Assembly: GCA_964017065.1 (NCBI GenBank)
Contig: OZ024783.1
Coordinates: forward strand, 13,514,040 to 13,578,039
Source: Haliclona indistincta
Taxonomy: Eukaryota > Porifera > Demospongiae > Haplosclerida > Chalinidae
Length of the DNA stretch: 64,000 bases
Direction: 5' to 3'
Shown here in pieces: positions 47,501 to 61,828 of this stretch (its first letter is position 1; every line of letters begins with the position of its first letter). The translations under genes were made by a program, and so were the position numbers. Below the pieces are notes generated by a model. It searched no databases. It was not told the origin of the DNA and was given only the letters and a program-made list of their open reading frames with translations.

Positions 47501-50500
47501 ACCAACATTTTGTGTGAGTTGCCATAAACATGCACACATTCATTGAGTATGTGTTATGGTGTACCTTAGTGGCTAGTGCTAGTATGTTGTTGTTGCTGGA
47601 GTAGAATGGAGCTTTGAGTGCAGCCATCTCATACAGTATGCATCCTGCTGCCCACACATCAGCCTTCTCATCATATGCCTCGCTCTGAACCAACTCTGGA
47701 CTGTATCAATACAAACATCATTCATGCATGAACAAAAACTGTTACACTTTGACTGTGGTTAATAATTCAACTTTAGTTGTGAGTCATTATGCTTGTGAAT
47801 AATAAAATACGTCCAGTTTACAATACTTCCAACTAAACCAACATGCTTCCACTCACCACCAGTACAGCATAGTGCCCACTGTTGACTTCATCACACTGAA
47901 CTCCTTCTTCTGTTTAGCGAGACCAAAGTCAGCTGCAAGAGGCATCAGTATCATAATGCATTGAAAAAACATCGTACGTCTTACTGATAGTGAGCTTGTC
48001 CTTGTCTCCAACCATCATGTTAGCTGGTTTGAGGTCACGATGAACAATACTCTTCTCTTTGTGTAAGTACCGAAGAGCTCTAATTATCTGGATACAAAAG
48101 AAAAGTACAAAAAATGTGTTTGCGATTATTATCAATGTTTATACATGTATTTCTCATTCACTCCAACATAATTATCAATGCCGAGTGCAAATGATAATTA
48201 AAATTTTAAAATTTTGTACACTTACATGTCTGGGTTTTACAAAAGTTTCACATTTTGACGAACAATACACATAATTGCATTTTTCAGAAACTAGCTAGTA
48301 GCACACAAGTTATTAGGTTGACATACTTGTGAGAACAAGTGCCATATTCTGTCTTCTGTGAATCTATGTGTCTTCTCTTTGAGTGATGTGATGTGTTCAC
48401 TGAGTGGAGCGCCTTCTAGCAACTCCATCACAATGTAGAGATGACTACCCTCCTGACATAGAGAAAAAAACAAAATATATCACTAAATCAAAGAATTAGA
48501 ATAATAGTACTAGGTAAATTGGATCGAAGCAGTAAAATTAATCACTATACACACAATAAAGTCTATTCCATTTTCCAATGTTATACAGCTCAAAATTAAA
48601 TCTCATCGGAATACAGCAGTTTCAAGTGATGGGACAATACCCTCTTTACAAAGCACTAACTTTAGTACCGTATTTAGCACACATGCAATTTTACGGGGTA
48701 TTTCGATCCTTGGTACATCTTACCTGAAAGCACTTGTGGTAGCGGACAATGTTAGGATGTGCTAGTTGTTGCTTTATCATAGCCACCTCACTCATGATGC
48801 TGCCTATACTCTCCTCACGGCTGTCCAGTGTCTTGCCCAAGAGAGCATGACTCGTACTGATCTCCTTCATAGCGAACAGACTGCCTAGCGGACCCTTCCT
48901 AGCCTTGTACACACTCCCATAAGCTCCTGAACCAAGCAGAGCTATAACCTGGTATCCAGCTATAGTGCACAGTTGCTGCTTATGCTGGTTGAAGACTGTA
49001 ATGTTCTTGTGAATAGCAGAAAGCTCGAGTTTTGGTAAACTGTACAAGGTGGTTGCTAGTGATAGATACTGTCCCAGGTCATGTACATAGTGTCCGATAT
49101 CAATGAATTTCTCTAGTATGTCAGTTGAGAAGAGCTGTTTGAAGAGTTGCCGGTTTTGCTCGAGGCTGAACAAGAATCGCAACGTTCTCAGTGCTTGTTG
49201 ATGTAGTGGTATCAACCAGGTACTGCCTGTGTCTTGCTGCTCTGTTTGAGGCACGGCCAGCACTGCTAGTAGGTAGACTCCATTGGTCTTGACAATCTCC
49301 ACAGCACATGTGTCATTGATTGACAACCTCGCTAGTAGAGAACAGCATGCACTTAGCAAAGCTACTGTCTTCTCTTTGACACCATTTTCAGTGTGTTGGG
49401 CGAGTAAGGATAGGAGCAGTGGAATACCACCAGCTAGCCGGAATTCTTCCAGTAACTCTGAGTCGGTTAGTAACCGCTCAAGTGAAGCTACAATACGCTG
49501 CTGGAGGTGTGAATCTTTGCTCTTGAATAAAGTCAATAGCGAAGACAGTAGATCACTTTCTTTCAGCTGCTGTTGTGTGACTGGTTGCTGGCTAAGGAGA
49601 AGTAGTAAATCACTGGCTAGTTGTTGAGCAGTGATGTCTTGTTGGTGAAGCAAAATCGATACTAACACTTCAGATAAGTTAAGGTCACACACAGCTAGTA
49701 GACCTGGTTCAGTCTTGCTGAAGTTGATAAGAGTTGAGAGTGAAGAGCAGGCTATGGGTAGGTCAGGAGAGAGGGTAAGCTCAGCGATGCACTCGTGTGT
49801 GCTGTTGGTCAGTAAGAGAGTGTGAGTGGTTGAGAGGGTCGAGCATTTTTGTGTAATATCTGTGAGTGGAGTGGGAGACTCTCACAGAATTTAAGTATGA
49901 CACAGAATTGCGAATTTAAGTATGACAGTAATTATAATTCAAGGAGAACTTCAGAATCTAATTTTTAGTAACAACTAGATATGGAATAACCGGAACCTTT
50001 GCATAACACAGGCCACATCATCGTGCCGTGTATTGTACCCACACCCATCGGTATGCGGGAGAACCCCATGCAATCAGGAAAAAAGAGTGGTTTATAAAAT
50101 CCTTTCGTGACTGCTATACACACTGTGCAGCACATGTATTTGTGTAGATCAAGCACTCACTGGTTAGTTCAGTCAGTAGGTCTTGTACTAGTTCAGTATC
50201 ATCACCGTTGATACTGGTTGTGTACTGTGACGAGATAGACTGGAGCTCCTAGTGAAAGTATCACCAACCATAACATACAGTGTAGCAAGATGATAAATGC
50301 AGGTTTATACAATGTCAAAGTGCTATGAAATGATTCGTAAACCTTTAAAGAGTACTATGATAGACAGATCTCTAAATTGAATACAGAGAGCATTTGTGAA
50401 CACCAACAGTTGAAAATTAAGGCAGCCGTTTTGAAGGCACATGTTGCAAATCAGGTCAAATTGAACATAAAGCACAGGATGACAATTTTATGTACATGTG

Positions 50501-50979
50501 ACCATACATTGTATTAACTGACCTGAGCAACAGTGACAGTGCTTCCTGTAGTCTGAGCAAACTCTTTCAGCAGTTTCTGGTCTCTAAGCAGCACTCTTAG
50601 GCATCTCAACACGCCCAGTGAATGCTTCTTGCTGGATCCACTCAGCCACTTCGTCGAGACCCGACTCTCTTGAAGCTCCACAAGAAGCTGTAGGTACAAA
50701 GTCATATCGCACAATTTTAACATTTTGCACACCTCTTTAAAAATTCCTCTTTCTCCTGTACTAGTGAAGTCCCTATGACGCTCGTATCGTCTGAAAAACC
50801 GTGCCAGAAGAACTTGTTCAACTTTATCGCCGTTTCCCTTTTTGTCGCTTCTCGTAGCGTTCTGTAAAGGCACAGATCATCTCACACAGCTATGTGCTGG
50901 CATGATAGTCGGTTACCTGGTGCTTGTCGCCTCGTTGTAGGAGAGTTTCGAGCAGCCGTTGTAGCTTTGTCGAAGACAT
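44507..50979 (-). CDS. NEK10: NEK10-like serine/threonine kinase, unit 2 copy (15 exons)
   Basis: Exons: 50917-50979, 50523-50861, 50161-50248, 48724-49859, 48327-48452, 47985-48087, 47857-47932, 47565-47700, 47206-47325, 46884-46990, 46244-46707, 45976-46073, 45189-45296, 44712-44858, 44507-44560. Every splice site and phase is kept and the total is again 1054 residues. Relative to unit 1 it lacks two residues (DD in SSGDDGGYSS), has one extra Ser in TSSSARK and one extra codon at the end. GSGAYG, AMK, HRD and DFG are intact. One splice donor changed from CAG to CAA context. Intron 12 carries a 350-base insertion of dispersed repeat (45405-45755). Both copies look functional. Confidence 0.92.
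45405..45755. repeat. Dispersed repeat inserted in a unit 2 NEK10 intron
   Basis: Present only in unit 2; the matching unit 1 intron (about 3995-4008) is continuous. The second half (45605-45725) matches 38684-38800. Non-coding. Confidence 0.65.
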
Positions 50980-50990
50980 CGTCACACCTT

Positions 50991-51031
50991 GGGCGGGGCT
51001 CAAACCACGCCCAACTTAATTTGGCGCGAAA
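50991..51031 (-). promoter_or_regulatory. Proximal promoter motifs of NEK10 unit 2: GC box and E2F site
   Basis: GGGCGGGG at 50991-50998 and TTTGGCGCGAAA at 51020-51031, in the same arrangement as in unit 1, although the sequence just upstream of them has diverged by substitutions and indels. Confidence 0.5.
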
Positions 51032-51378
51032 ACTAAAAATGCACTCATCGATGGCACACCACTCAAGCCCTGCCGTTGAACAACTCAAAGATCCATGATA
51101 AAATATAGTTTAATAAACAATTTCAAGCAACTAGCTCATCGTGTGAGACCACCTGCAGTAGTTAGTGTCTGAGTGTACATAATCCAACCATCACGTGTTG
51201 ATAACATGCTTCACAAGACTTTCACAAGTTGGTATGTTGCTGATAAAATGCAATCACAACACTTTATATTGGTCTTTTAGTGTTGTTATAATAAATTTAT
51301 TTTGAAAATGCACAGCCTCATCAGACTTCAAGACTTGTGTGTGCTCCTGACTGTATCATACCGGTGCTGTGGATAGTA

Positions 51379-52084
51379 ATGGCTTGGCTGCATTATTCAA
51401 TGTTGGTTTTCATTTTAATATCAGCTTCTACTGATTGTCGTTTTACTACTACGCATGATTTCGAGGCAGAAAGAGGAGACTGCTTAAAACCATGCCAGCA
51501 GATGATGAGGAGTGCAGCATCCGATGGTCTGACTGTCCTTTTAAAATTAGGAGATGAGCTTCATCAGACAATGGTATTCAAAACAAATTGTTCAGTCAGT
51601 GTCAGAAATGTTCGATACAGCACTGATGGTCCACTACCGGACATCGTCAACATCAGTCTTAATGACACAGGCATTGGTTCTTTTAACACAGTATCACGTG
51701 AGGGAGGAGGTCAATTGTGGAATGTCTTCAGAGATTCAGGACCTGTGGGACAACATCTTCAACTCAAATCAGGCAGCTATGATCTTGTACTTTTTCTCAG
51801 TGTTGATAACTATGGAGTTGAAATCGATAAAACAACAGTGAATTTCGACTGTGATGGTAATCCCGGTGAAATTAATCCCATGCAGTAGTTCCACCACAAC
51901 AACGAAAGCTACAATTCCAACTGGTTCAGTGGATGAAATAATAGGCATTGTAACAGCTGTTGCTACAGTTCTAGGTGTTATAGTTACCATTGGAGGTGTA
52001 ATAATTACTGCTGTCACAGTTTTTGTAAAGCGTAGAGAAAGAAAAGTTCTCGATGACAGCTACAAACTGTTTAATATTAATTGA
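51379..52084 (+). pseudogene. Family A gene, unit 2: frameshifted type I membrane protein
   Basis: From the ATG at 51379: signal peptide MAWLHYSMLVFILISASTDC, then TTHDFEAERGDC, CQQMM, VRYSTDGPLPDIVNISL, LWNVFRDSGPVGQHL and FDCDGNPGEI. A 4-base ATGC insertion (CATGCA at 51879-51884) then puts a TAG in frame (51886-51888). Without it the frame would continue through a Thr-rich stalk into the membrane segment (IIGIVTAVATVLGVIV) and basic tail ending at 52084. As it stands the product would be a secreted ectodomain without an anchor, which could be a real isoform; otherwise a pseudogene. Confidence 0.75.
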
Positions 52085-52423
52085 GTCTGGTATTATACTC
52101 AGATGAAATTTTCGTTCTATTTCCATATTAATAAACAATCATTCCTGCCAACGTGGTCGTCTCTTCCGGTGTGTGTGTGTGTGTGTGCCCTGTCTGTTTT
52201 CAGTAATTACAAGGGTTTCAAGCACTTTTGAATGGATGATGTTTATTAAAATTCACAGATAAGATACAAAACAGCTCTTTATCAAAACCTTTTTGTTGCT
52301 ATAACTAAGATGAATTGATTACGGAGTCATGTATACATGATAATTACAGGTTAATATTATTGTGCATACAATAGAAGACTGCTGCACTATATTATACAGT
52401 TTAGAGCTGTGCAAGCATTTGCA

Positions 52424-53197
52424 ATGGCTTCCAGTTGGGTCCATCACTCAATGACCATGGTTATAATTCTCATATCAGGTTCTACTGATAGCCGTTTCAT
52501 TACTACACATGATTTTGAGGCAGAAAGAGGAGTCTGCTTTGGTCAGTGCAAGCAAATGATACGAAGCGAAGCATCTGATGGTATGACTGTTCTTATCAGA
52601 TTGGGAGATGAACTTCATCATACAATGGAAATAGAATCTAATTGTTCAATTGGAGTAGGAAATATTCGATACAGCACTGATGGTCCACTGCCTGACACTG
52701 TCAACATCAATCTTGCTGAAATGGATATTGGTTACTTTAACACCACATCACAAAAAGGAGAAGGTCATTTATGGAATGTCTTCAAAGATTCCGGACCTGT
52801 TGGTCAACATCTGCAGCTCCAATCAGGCAGCTATGTTCTTGAACTGCTGCTCAGTGTGGATGACCTTGGAGTCGAAATTGATAAAACAACTTTAAACTTT
52901 AACTGTGACAGAGATCCCGGTGAAATTGAATCTATTTCCACAGAAGCTACTGTACCAACAACAGAAGCTGCTGTACCGACGGCTGGTGATACACTTCCAC
53001 CATATGAAATAGCTGCTATTGTAACACCAATTGCTGCTCTTATTGTTGGTGTTCTATTTACTGGTATCGGCATTTATATGAAATGTAGAAAGAAAAACCT
53101 TGGAGCCAACATGGGGCCCGGTGTTATATTCAACAAAAACATGGGGTCTATTTCAATCAGCATAAATGATAAAGACAAGAAACACCTTATCGACTGA
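52424..53197 (+). CDS. Family B: small type I membrane protein, unit 2 (intact)
   Basis: 257 residues, one fewer than the unit 1 partner (SSW versus SSCW in the signal peptide) and otherwise nearly identical: K/E, S/N, V/I and S/L exchanges only. Same ectodomain, stalk, single membrane helix and basic tail, and the same AATAAA overlapping the stop codon. The only family member open in both units, so the likeliest functional one. Confidence 0.8.
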   Translation: MASSWVHHSMTMVIILISGSTDSRFITTHDFEAERGVCFGQCKQMIRSEASDGMTVLIRLGDELHHTMEIESNCSIGVGNIRYSTDGPLPDTVNINLAEMDIGYFNTTSQKGEGHLWNVFKDSGPVGQHLQLQSGSYVLELLLSVDDLGVEIDKTTLNFNCDRDPGEIESISTEATVPTTEAAVPTAGDTLPPYEIAAIVTPIAALIVGVLFTGIGIYMKCRKKNLGANMGPGVIFNKNMGSISISINDKDKKHLID

Positions 53198-53464
53198 ATA
53201 AATTTAGAAGTAGATCTGCATGTGCCGTACTGTATCTTTGAACAATATATAGTCTATCTGTGCTATTATTTGACACGAATTATATATGTACTGCCCAATT
53301 AGCCTGTTGCATTAATAACTGAGTTAATAACTACCTTGTATTGTTGTCAGTTAGCCTGTTCATCAACAGTTGATGTTATAATGAACCGTCATTTCCTGGG
53401 CTGATATAACAGGTACAATATACAATACATTGGAAGTGAATACAATACAACGTTCTTACATAAT

Positions 53465-54688
53465 ACAAGAAAATAAAAAGATTTCTATCGAAATCAAAAG
53501 GATGTAGGGTTGTGAAATCTACCACTGGTCGACAATGTAAACTAACAAGGAACAAGCATGGAATGGTAACACGATTGACTTGCTAACAGACCAAAGATCC
53601 CTACATCAGTGGCTGCTTTGGCTGACTATAGCTAGTTCTGCTAGTTGCTGTTGATTGACACCTGACGTGCATTCTTATGTGCAGCCACTGATGTAGGGAT
53701 CTATGGTCTGTTAGCAAGTCAATCGTGTTACCATTCCATGCTTGTTCCTTGTTAGTTTACATTGTCGACCAGTGGTAGATTTCACAACCCAACATCCTTT
53801 TGATTTCGATAGAAATCTTTTTATTTTCTTGTTTGTGTCCTTTTTTTCTTATTCAGTGATGTGCAGTTCAATATCATGCATGTACTGAGCCATCATTGTT
53901 TCCACCATTGGTTTAGTTTTCCTGTTATTGATGGCTTTTCTTTATTAACAATTTTAAAGTTGTAGCTAAAAATAATTGTTATGGTGTATATCAGGTCGCC
54001 TACGCATAGCTCATGCATGCAGGCTAGGCATGCATTCGAGCCCCGCCCACACTTGTTTGTAGACCATACGGCGGTTATAATGATCTAGCGAGCGCAGAAT
54101 GTTGATTTTACACGAGCTTACAGTTCTTCGACGACTCCAGACAAATATGTGTTCTCCGTGTTCCATACGGCGCGGCTATACTCAAGCTAGTGCTCGGTCA
54201 CGTGCGCTAGCCCTGCTTGGTCACGTGCGTATTGCGCAATCACACTAATGGCGTCTAACACTTAGCTGACAATGGATCACGATCGAGAACTCGCGGAATG
54301 TACATCGCCGTTTCGCTAAAAGCAAAGTTCAAAAGGCACCTGCCAGGAGAATTTCACGACTGTTCGTGGGTCTTTTGGTCTCGTCACTGCTCGCGTACAA
54401 GCGCTAGGCGAGTTGAAGAAAGAAGAAGAAGAAGAAAACGAAGATGACGAAAGTCGATTTTCACCGTTTCCAGGTTCGTCACTTTAGTAACAATTTCGAG
54501 CAATCTTCTTGCTACTGCAAGATGGGGCAATGCCAGAGAGCAGATCTAAGTGTCTTTGGACGTATACAATTCATCGCCAGGCGAAATATCAGCGTTCAAG
54601 TTGAACGCTAATACATTGTATGTAGCCGCCATCTTGTTTTCTCGTTCAACCCTACATAGGGAGGCACTACCGTGCCTCCCTAATACTG
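53465..54688 (-). mobile_element. Foldback element E2, between B and C of unit 2
   Basis: Opposite orientation to E1 and E3: the foldback comes first (arms about 53467-53616 and 53684-53830) and the hairpin AGGGAGGCAC-TACC-GTGCCTCCCT last (about 54659-54682). Unit 1 is continuous here (about 11762-11775). The TTTC run is almost lost (a short GAAGAA tract near 54417). Confidence 0.85.
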
Positions 54689-54810
54689 TAGTGACGGTCT
54701 TATAATGACTAGATAAACCATAACGTATTATAGTTGAAAGAATGGATTGTATAGACAGTGGATTCTTTCTAGCAGAGTGGTGTGGACTGATGGTGTATAG
54801 GCCTGTTCAG

Positions 54811-55127
54811 ATGTCTTGGTATCATTCACTGGTTATCATCATATTAATTTTGTATCAGTAACTGTTGGTCATTTCATTCATACCCATGATTTTGAGGCTG
54901 AAAGAGGAATCTGCCTCGGTCACTGTAAGCAGATGACACGAACTGCAGCTTTTGACGGTATGACTGTCCTTATCAGATTAGGAAATGAACTTCACCATAC
55001 AATGGAAATCAAATCTAACTGTTCAGTCAGTGTTGGAAATGTTCAATACAGCACTGATGGTCCATTGCTTGACACAGTCAATATCAATCTTGCTAACACA
55101 AAAGTTGAATTGGTTACTTTAATTTAA
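54811..55127 (+). pseudogene. Family C fragment, unit 2
   Basis: As in unit 1: MSWYHSLVIIILILYQ then a stop caused by an extra TA; THDFEAERG to STDGPLLDTVNINL remains readable in a shifted frame, ending at the TAA at 55125-55127. Lacks the 23-base palindrome insertion of unit 1. Truncated; no membrane segment. Confidence 0.7.
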
Positions 55128-55661
55128 TTCCTTTCGAAACAGAACATGGAGCATACAAATATCCTTGAGAAGTAATGGTACTGTATACGGGATTGGTGAG
55201 AAGCCCAAAAGACAAGAGGTCGAAGTTCACCTGATCTGGTGTACATGTATTTGTGGGTCAGCGCTCAGAGTTTCACAAATTAAGAGATTCAGAAGAAGCA
55301 CTAGATTTATTGGTGGAAACAAAGACGGCACAGTGCATCATGCATGGTATTGAACTGCACTTCACTGAAAAAGAAAAAAGGACACAAACAAGAACATTAA
55401 AAAGATTTCTATATCGAAATCAAAAGGATGTAGTGATGAAGAAATCTACTATTGGTCCACAATGTAAAACAATTAACAAGGAACAAGCATGGAATGGAAA
55501 CACGATTGACTTGCTAACAGACCATAGATCCCTACATCAGTGGCTGCTGTGGTTAAGCTAGTTGCTGTTGACTGTTTGCATTGTCATGAGTGCATCGTAC
55601 TGTGTTTAGAGGATCTCATAGTGTATGTGTATTACAAGCCCTTATCTCATTAATATTCCAG

Positions 55662-55729
55662 TACAGGAGCCAGTCCCCAATCAAGACCAGAAGTCTTCTG
55701 ACCACAGATTCAAATGTGTGTGTTTATGA
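55662..55729 (+). pseudogene. Isolated, inverted last exon of the ROCO-death gene, unit 2
   Basis: Preceded by an intron-like stretch with an acceptor (TATTCCAG) and open from VQEPVPNQDQKSSDHRFKCVCL to a TGA. It ends in the same CVCL box as the ROCO gene at 15725. No upstream ROCO exons are seen on this strand, so it is probably an orphan. Confidence 0.6.
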
Positions 55730-55771
55730 TTATCAATAGCTCAAGCCATTACTAGGTGTATGTGCATGTGA

Positions 55772-56110
55772 TCAGCTGTTACGTTTACTTTTAGGAGAGT
55801 ACTCAACAGACCAATCAGACAAGACAGGATCCGGAGTTAGTCCCACTATGTCATGTGGAGTTGAAGAAGATGGCTCAGAAAACTCTTCTTCAGTCATATT
55901 TCTTCCGTCTTCTTCTTGGTATGCCGCCACGCCTTCGAGTTGCATTTAATCTCGTTAATAACGTATACCAAAAAAATAATCATTATTCTAAACCTCATGC
56001 ATAGTACCAATCATACTTCTCTGACACATTGTAATGTACTAGCTGCCATAACATGTGAAACAACAGATGAGAAACAAGCTAGAAAGATAGCACGTCGTTC
56101 ATGATGTGCT
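55772..56110 (-). CDS. Minus-strand C-terminal exons of an unrecognised gene, unit 2
   Basis: On the minus strand: an exon-like stretch HHERRAIFLACFSSVVSHVM with a CACACAG acceptor upstream, then QLEGVAAYQEEDGRNMTEEE to SVEYSPKSKRNS and a TGA (55772-55774). The unit 1 partner is broken. Exon limits and the rest of the gene are not identified; family unknown. Confidence 0.3.
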
Positions 56111-56256
56111 GTGTGTAGTGTGACAACACCATTCAGTATACAATGAAGAAGAGAGGACAGTAACTATAGCTACAGAGAGATGATGATCAGGATGATTTAG
56201 TAGAGCACCTGAGCTGACACTGAGTTATGATACTACTATGATACTCACTGCAGCTA

Positions 56257-56338
56257 GAGGGAGGTAGGGAGAGAGGGAGGAAGGGAGAGAGCTAGGGAGG
56301 GAGGGAGAGAGAGAGAGAGGGGGAGTGAGGGAGGGAGC
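56257..56338. repeat. GA-rich tract, unit 2 (first)
   Basis: Purine run matching 13779-13872 of unit 1, cut by the hAT element that follows. Confidence 0.85.
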
Positions 56339-56339
56339 T

Positions 56340-57440
56340 TAGGCCTGCGCTGATTATGCCAGAATAATTTTGAGAATAATAGGCAATGAAAAGAATTTGA
56401 GAATATTCTGGAATAATTGGTCGAATTTTGTTACGTCAAGCGAATCACTATAGCTATGGCAGCTAAAACTGTCTCAGTAGAAGCAGCATGAGCAGCAATA
56501 GAAGAGTCGATCATGAGAGCGAATGGTGACGCAGATCGCGATTGCGAACTGTCTCTGAGTGATAGCGAAGAGGAAGCCGGTACAAACGATGAATCGTCAG
56601 ACGATCAAACAGGATCACAGAATCATAGATGACAGAATCATGTTGCTGCTATATACCCGCAATGCAACGCCAGCAGCTGCTAAGCAAGCTGCAGCACCTA
56701 GTATTCTTACCGTGCTACGTCCTCCAGGCCTTCTGAACTTTCAAGGAAACAGAAGGCAATCGATCGTAATCCGCCTCCCAAGGGAAAGAAGCGGCCATAG
56801 GCTTAAGCTTTAAAAAGGCAAAGAAATGATGTATAAATTGTGGAGGCATGCAATGATGAAGGTTTATGACAGGGCTGAAAATCCTTTAGTAAACATTGCC
56901 TGAAGGACATCGTTTGTATCGCTATTTAAATATTTTACTTAATCTTCCACTTATAATCATACCACTGAACAAAGTTATCAGAGCTTAGAGAAGAATTTCC
57001 AAAAATTAATATGCTATTCTTAGAGAATGAGATTTCTTCTGAGTATTCGATCTTACAGTTTTGGAATGACAATTCATCATCTGTTCCAAAACAGAGTGAA
57101 ACAGCTCAAAATGCCTTTCTTCTTAGCCTTCTTCTGCATGGTGCTGCAGAAAGTGTTTCTGTTTTGAATAACTCATTAATTTTAGGATGAGGCAGCTATC
57201 AACACTTGAATATTATGTTGAAGCCTCTGTTATGCTACAGTAACGAACAGAATTAATGATTAGCTAGTTTTTATTCACTTCACATGAATTTTGTAATTGT
57301 GTTTCAATCACATTTTTTTGAAAACATATAGGAATAATCTGAGAATAATCGGTCAATCTCATGGGAATAATAGGATTAAAAATTGAGAAATTCTAAAAAG
57401 AATAATAGGAAAAAATAAAAGAATAATCAGCTCAGGCCTA
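56340..57440. mobile_element. Non-autonomous hAT element with 8-bp target-site duplication
   Basis: Ends TAGGCCTGCGCTGATTAT and its near complement (ATAATCAGCTCAGGCCTA), 1101 bases long. AGGGAGCT lies on both sides (56332-56339 and 57441-57448), an 8-bp duplication typical of hAT transposition. Unit 1 has no insertion at this place. Internal coding remnants include LSDSEEEAGTNDESSDDQ and ISSEYSILQFWNDN, but no intact transposase. Confidence 0.88.
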
Positions 57441-57448
57441 AGGGAGCT

Positions 57449-59225
57449 GCAGAGAATGGAGTGAGAGAAAGCAGGTTGGTAATACATTGAAAACTGCAAT
57501 AAATTTGCGCATGAAAAATCACTTGCTTTTTGAAAGCTTGGAAATGTTTTCGCATTCAAATTTGAAAAGCATAAAATTTTTCAGCAGACTGCAACATGAC
57601 AATTTTCACACAAAATTAAAAGTTCTGGTCCTTTAAATATTTTATTAAAATTAAAATTATGAGACAAAAATAATTATTAATTTAATGATAGAAAAATTCT
57701 ACTTTGAAATTCATGGTTTGTTTATGGTACATGTAGCTACAGTGACCAGACTAAGAACCGGGACTGTCATTCATCCACCCGATAGACTTACCTATTAACT
57801 ATTTGGAGAAGGGGTGATGTGGTGGAACTCTGTGATTATAATTGGTTGTACTTGTAATCTTACATTTTCATCGCATGATTTGTACTTAAATAAGGTTTTG
57901 CATTTCTGTAATAACATTGTTCTATGGTCTCATTCACTGAATACTGAGACCTTAACCTACCCTACATTAAGTGTTAACAATAACAACTTCTTTTTGTCAC
58001 ATGCTGAATGGAACAGCAGTATTATGCAATTACTACTGATCTCTCTTTCCATTGTATATATCGTTGTCTACATAACCATTAAAATTTACCTGAAATTGAC
58101 TGCGCTGCACTAAAGATCGATGAAAAGAGACTCCAGTCAGCCGTGAGCGAGTGCATTGAAGTTAGTAATGACAGCCTCCCTTATCGTCTCCTCAATGATA
58201 ATAATGAAGTAAATATTAGCAACAGCTACAGAACATTTTGAGTGTTTGAGAAAACTTTGGTTTTATAGCTTTTCTGTGTGTTTTTATTAAAATAATTTAT
58301 AATTTATTGTTACAATTTTCAAAACCACAAACAAAGTTAATAATAAACATGTGCTTGGTGGTAATACTGAATTACAATAAGAAGAATGTGAGGCTGAGAG
58401 GAGTGGAAGAGGATTTGAAATGACTGTAAATGGACCACGATATAGAGCTCAACATCTATCCATGCAGCAAGATTTAGTAGAGCAACTGAGGGAGAGAGAA
58501 GAGGGAGAGAGAAGAGAGAGAGAGGGAGGGAGAGAGGGAGGGAGGGAGGGAGAGAGAGAGGGAGAGAGGGAGGGAGAGAGGGAGGGAGAGAGGGAGAGAA
58601 GGAGAAAGAGAAGGAGAGAGAGAGGGACGGAAAGAGGGAGGGATCGAGGCAGGGAGAGAGGGAGTGAGAGAAAGAGAAAACTGCACTAAATTTTGCGCAT
58701 GAAAATCACTTTATTTTTGAAAGCTACAAAATTTCTTCGCATTTAATTTAATTTGAAAAGCATAAAAATTTTATAGCAGACCGAAACATGATTTTTTTCA
58801 AACAAAATTAAAAGTTCTGTTCAAATGCCTACTTTCATGGTTTGTTTATGGTACATGACAGTGATTACTGCTGTTCTTACGAGATATTGTTTAAGTGTCA
58901 ATGCAGTACAGTGTGTATGGTTTACCATCAATCTCCAGTGGTTTCCAGGAGCTCATCAGGAGGTGGTGACACGTGAGCTAGCTGAGCACTCGCTGGTGGT
59001 GAGAACTGATTAGGAGAACAGTGGGTCAGTTCATCATCACTCATAGTACGAGAGACAGGAGGAGATGAGGTTGGTGAGGAGAGGAGAATGGTAGAGCAGA
59101 GGAGGGAGTGGTGTCTGTGACAATGATAGACACAACTAGTACTAACAACAGTATGTACAGTACATGATACACTACAGTACAGTGAGTGAGTGTATGAACA
59201 CTGTACTACTACTCACACACACACA

Positions 59226-59293
<68 letters not shown>

Positions 59294-59415
59294 CCTAGTA
59301 ATGATCACACACCTAGTAATGACTTGAGTGATTGCTGATCATAAACACACACATTTGAATCTGTGGTCAGAAGACTACTGGTCTTGATTGGGGACTGGTT
59401 CCTGTACTGGAATGA
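57449..59415. other. Spacer with purine tract and CA/CG repeats, unit 2
   Basis: Matches 13873-15800. Purine tract 58487-58678; GCAC/CA microsatellite 59213-59291, longer than in unit 1. The possible minus-strand exon with SDDELTHCSPNQFSPP is kept (about 58949-59090). A third, inverted copy of the ROCO last exon (about 59330-59414, minus strand) is cut short by a TAG after VQEPVPNQDQ. Confidence 0.5.
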
Positions 59416-59506
59416 TCAAGACAAGGATGCACTCATGATAATGCTGCTAGCAATATCACAAATACAATGCCTTTGCTATGGAATAGTGTCATAATTCAGG
59501 ATTTAT

Positions 59507-61793
<2,287 letters not shown>

Positions 61794-61828
61794 ATACGTG
61801 GTATAACTGAAGTACTCCGTAACCTTTT

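Larger units (their letters stand above)
39944..59415. repeat. Unit 2 of the tandem duplication (matches about 1-15800)
   Basis: From CCTGCATTCATGCATGTTCC at 39944 the sequence follows the window start in order and orientation: uncharacterised gene, NEK10, A, B, C, purine tracts, CA repeats. Exons differ by scattered substitutions and in-frame indels; introns and spacers by many short indels and several large insertions. Similarity to unit 1 ends near 15800/59415. The beta-helix gene (33632 onward) is matched again from 61793. Confidence 0.95.

Noticed and set aside
59213..59291. CRISPR-like regular repeats
   Set aside because: They are simple CA/GCAC microsatellites with no spacers, and the organism is a eukaryote.
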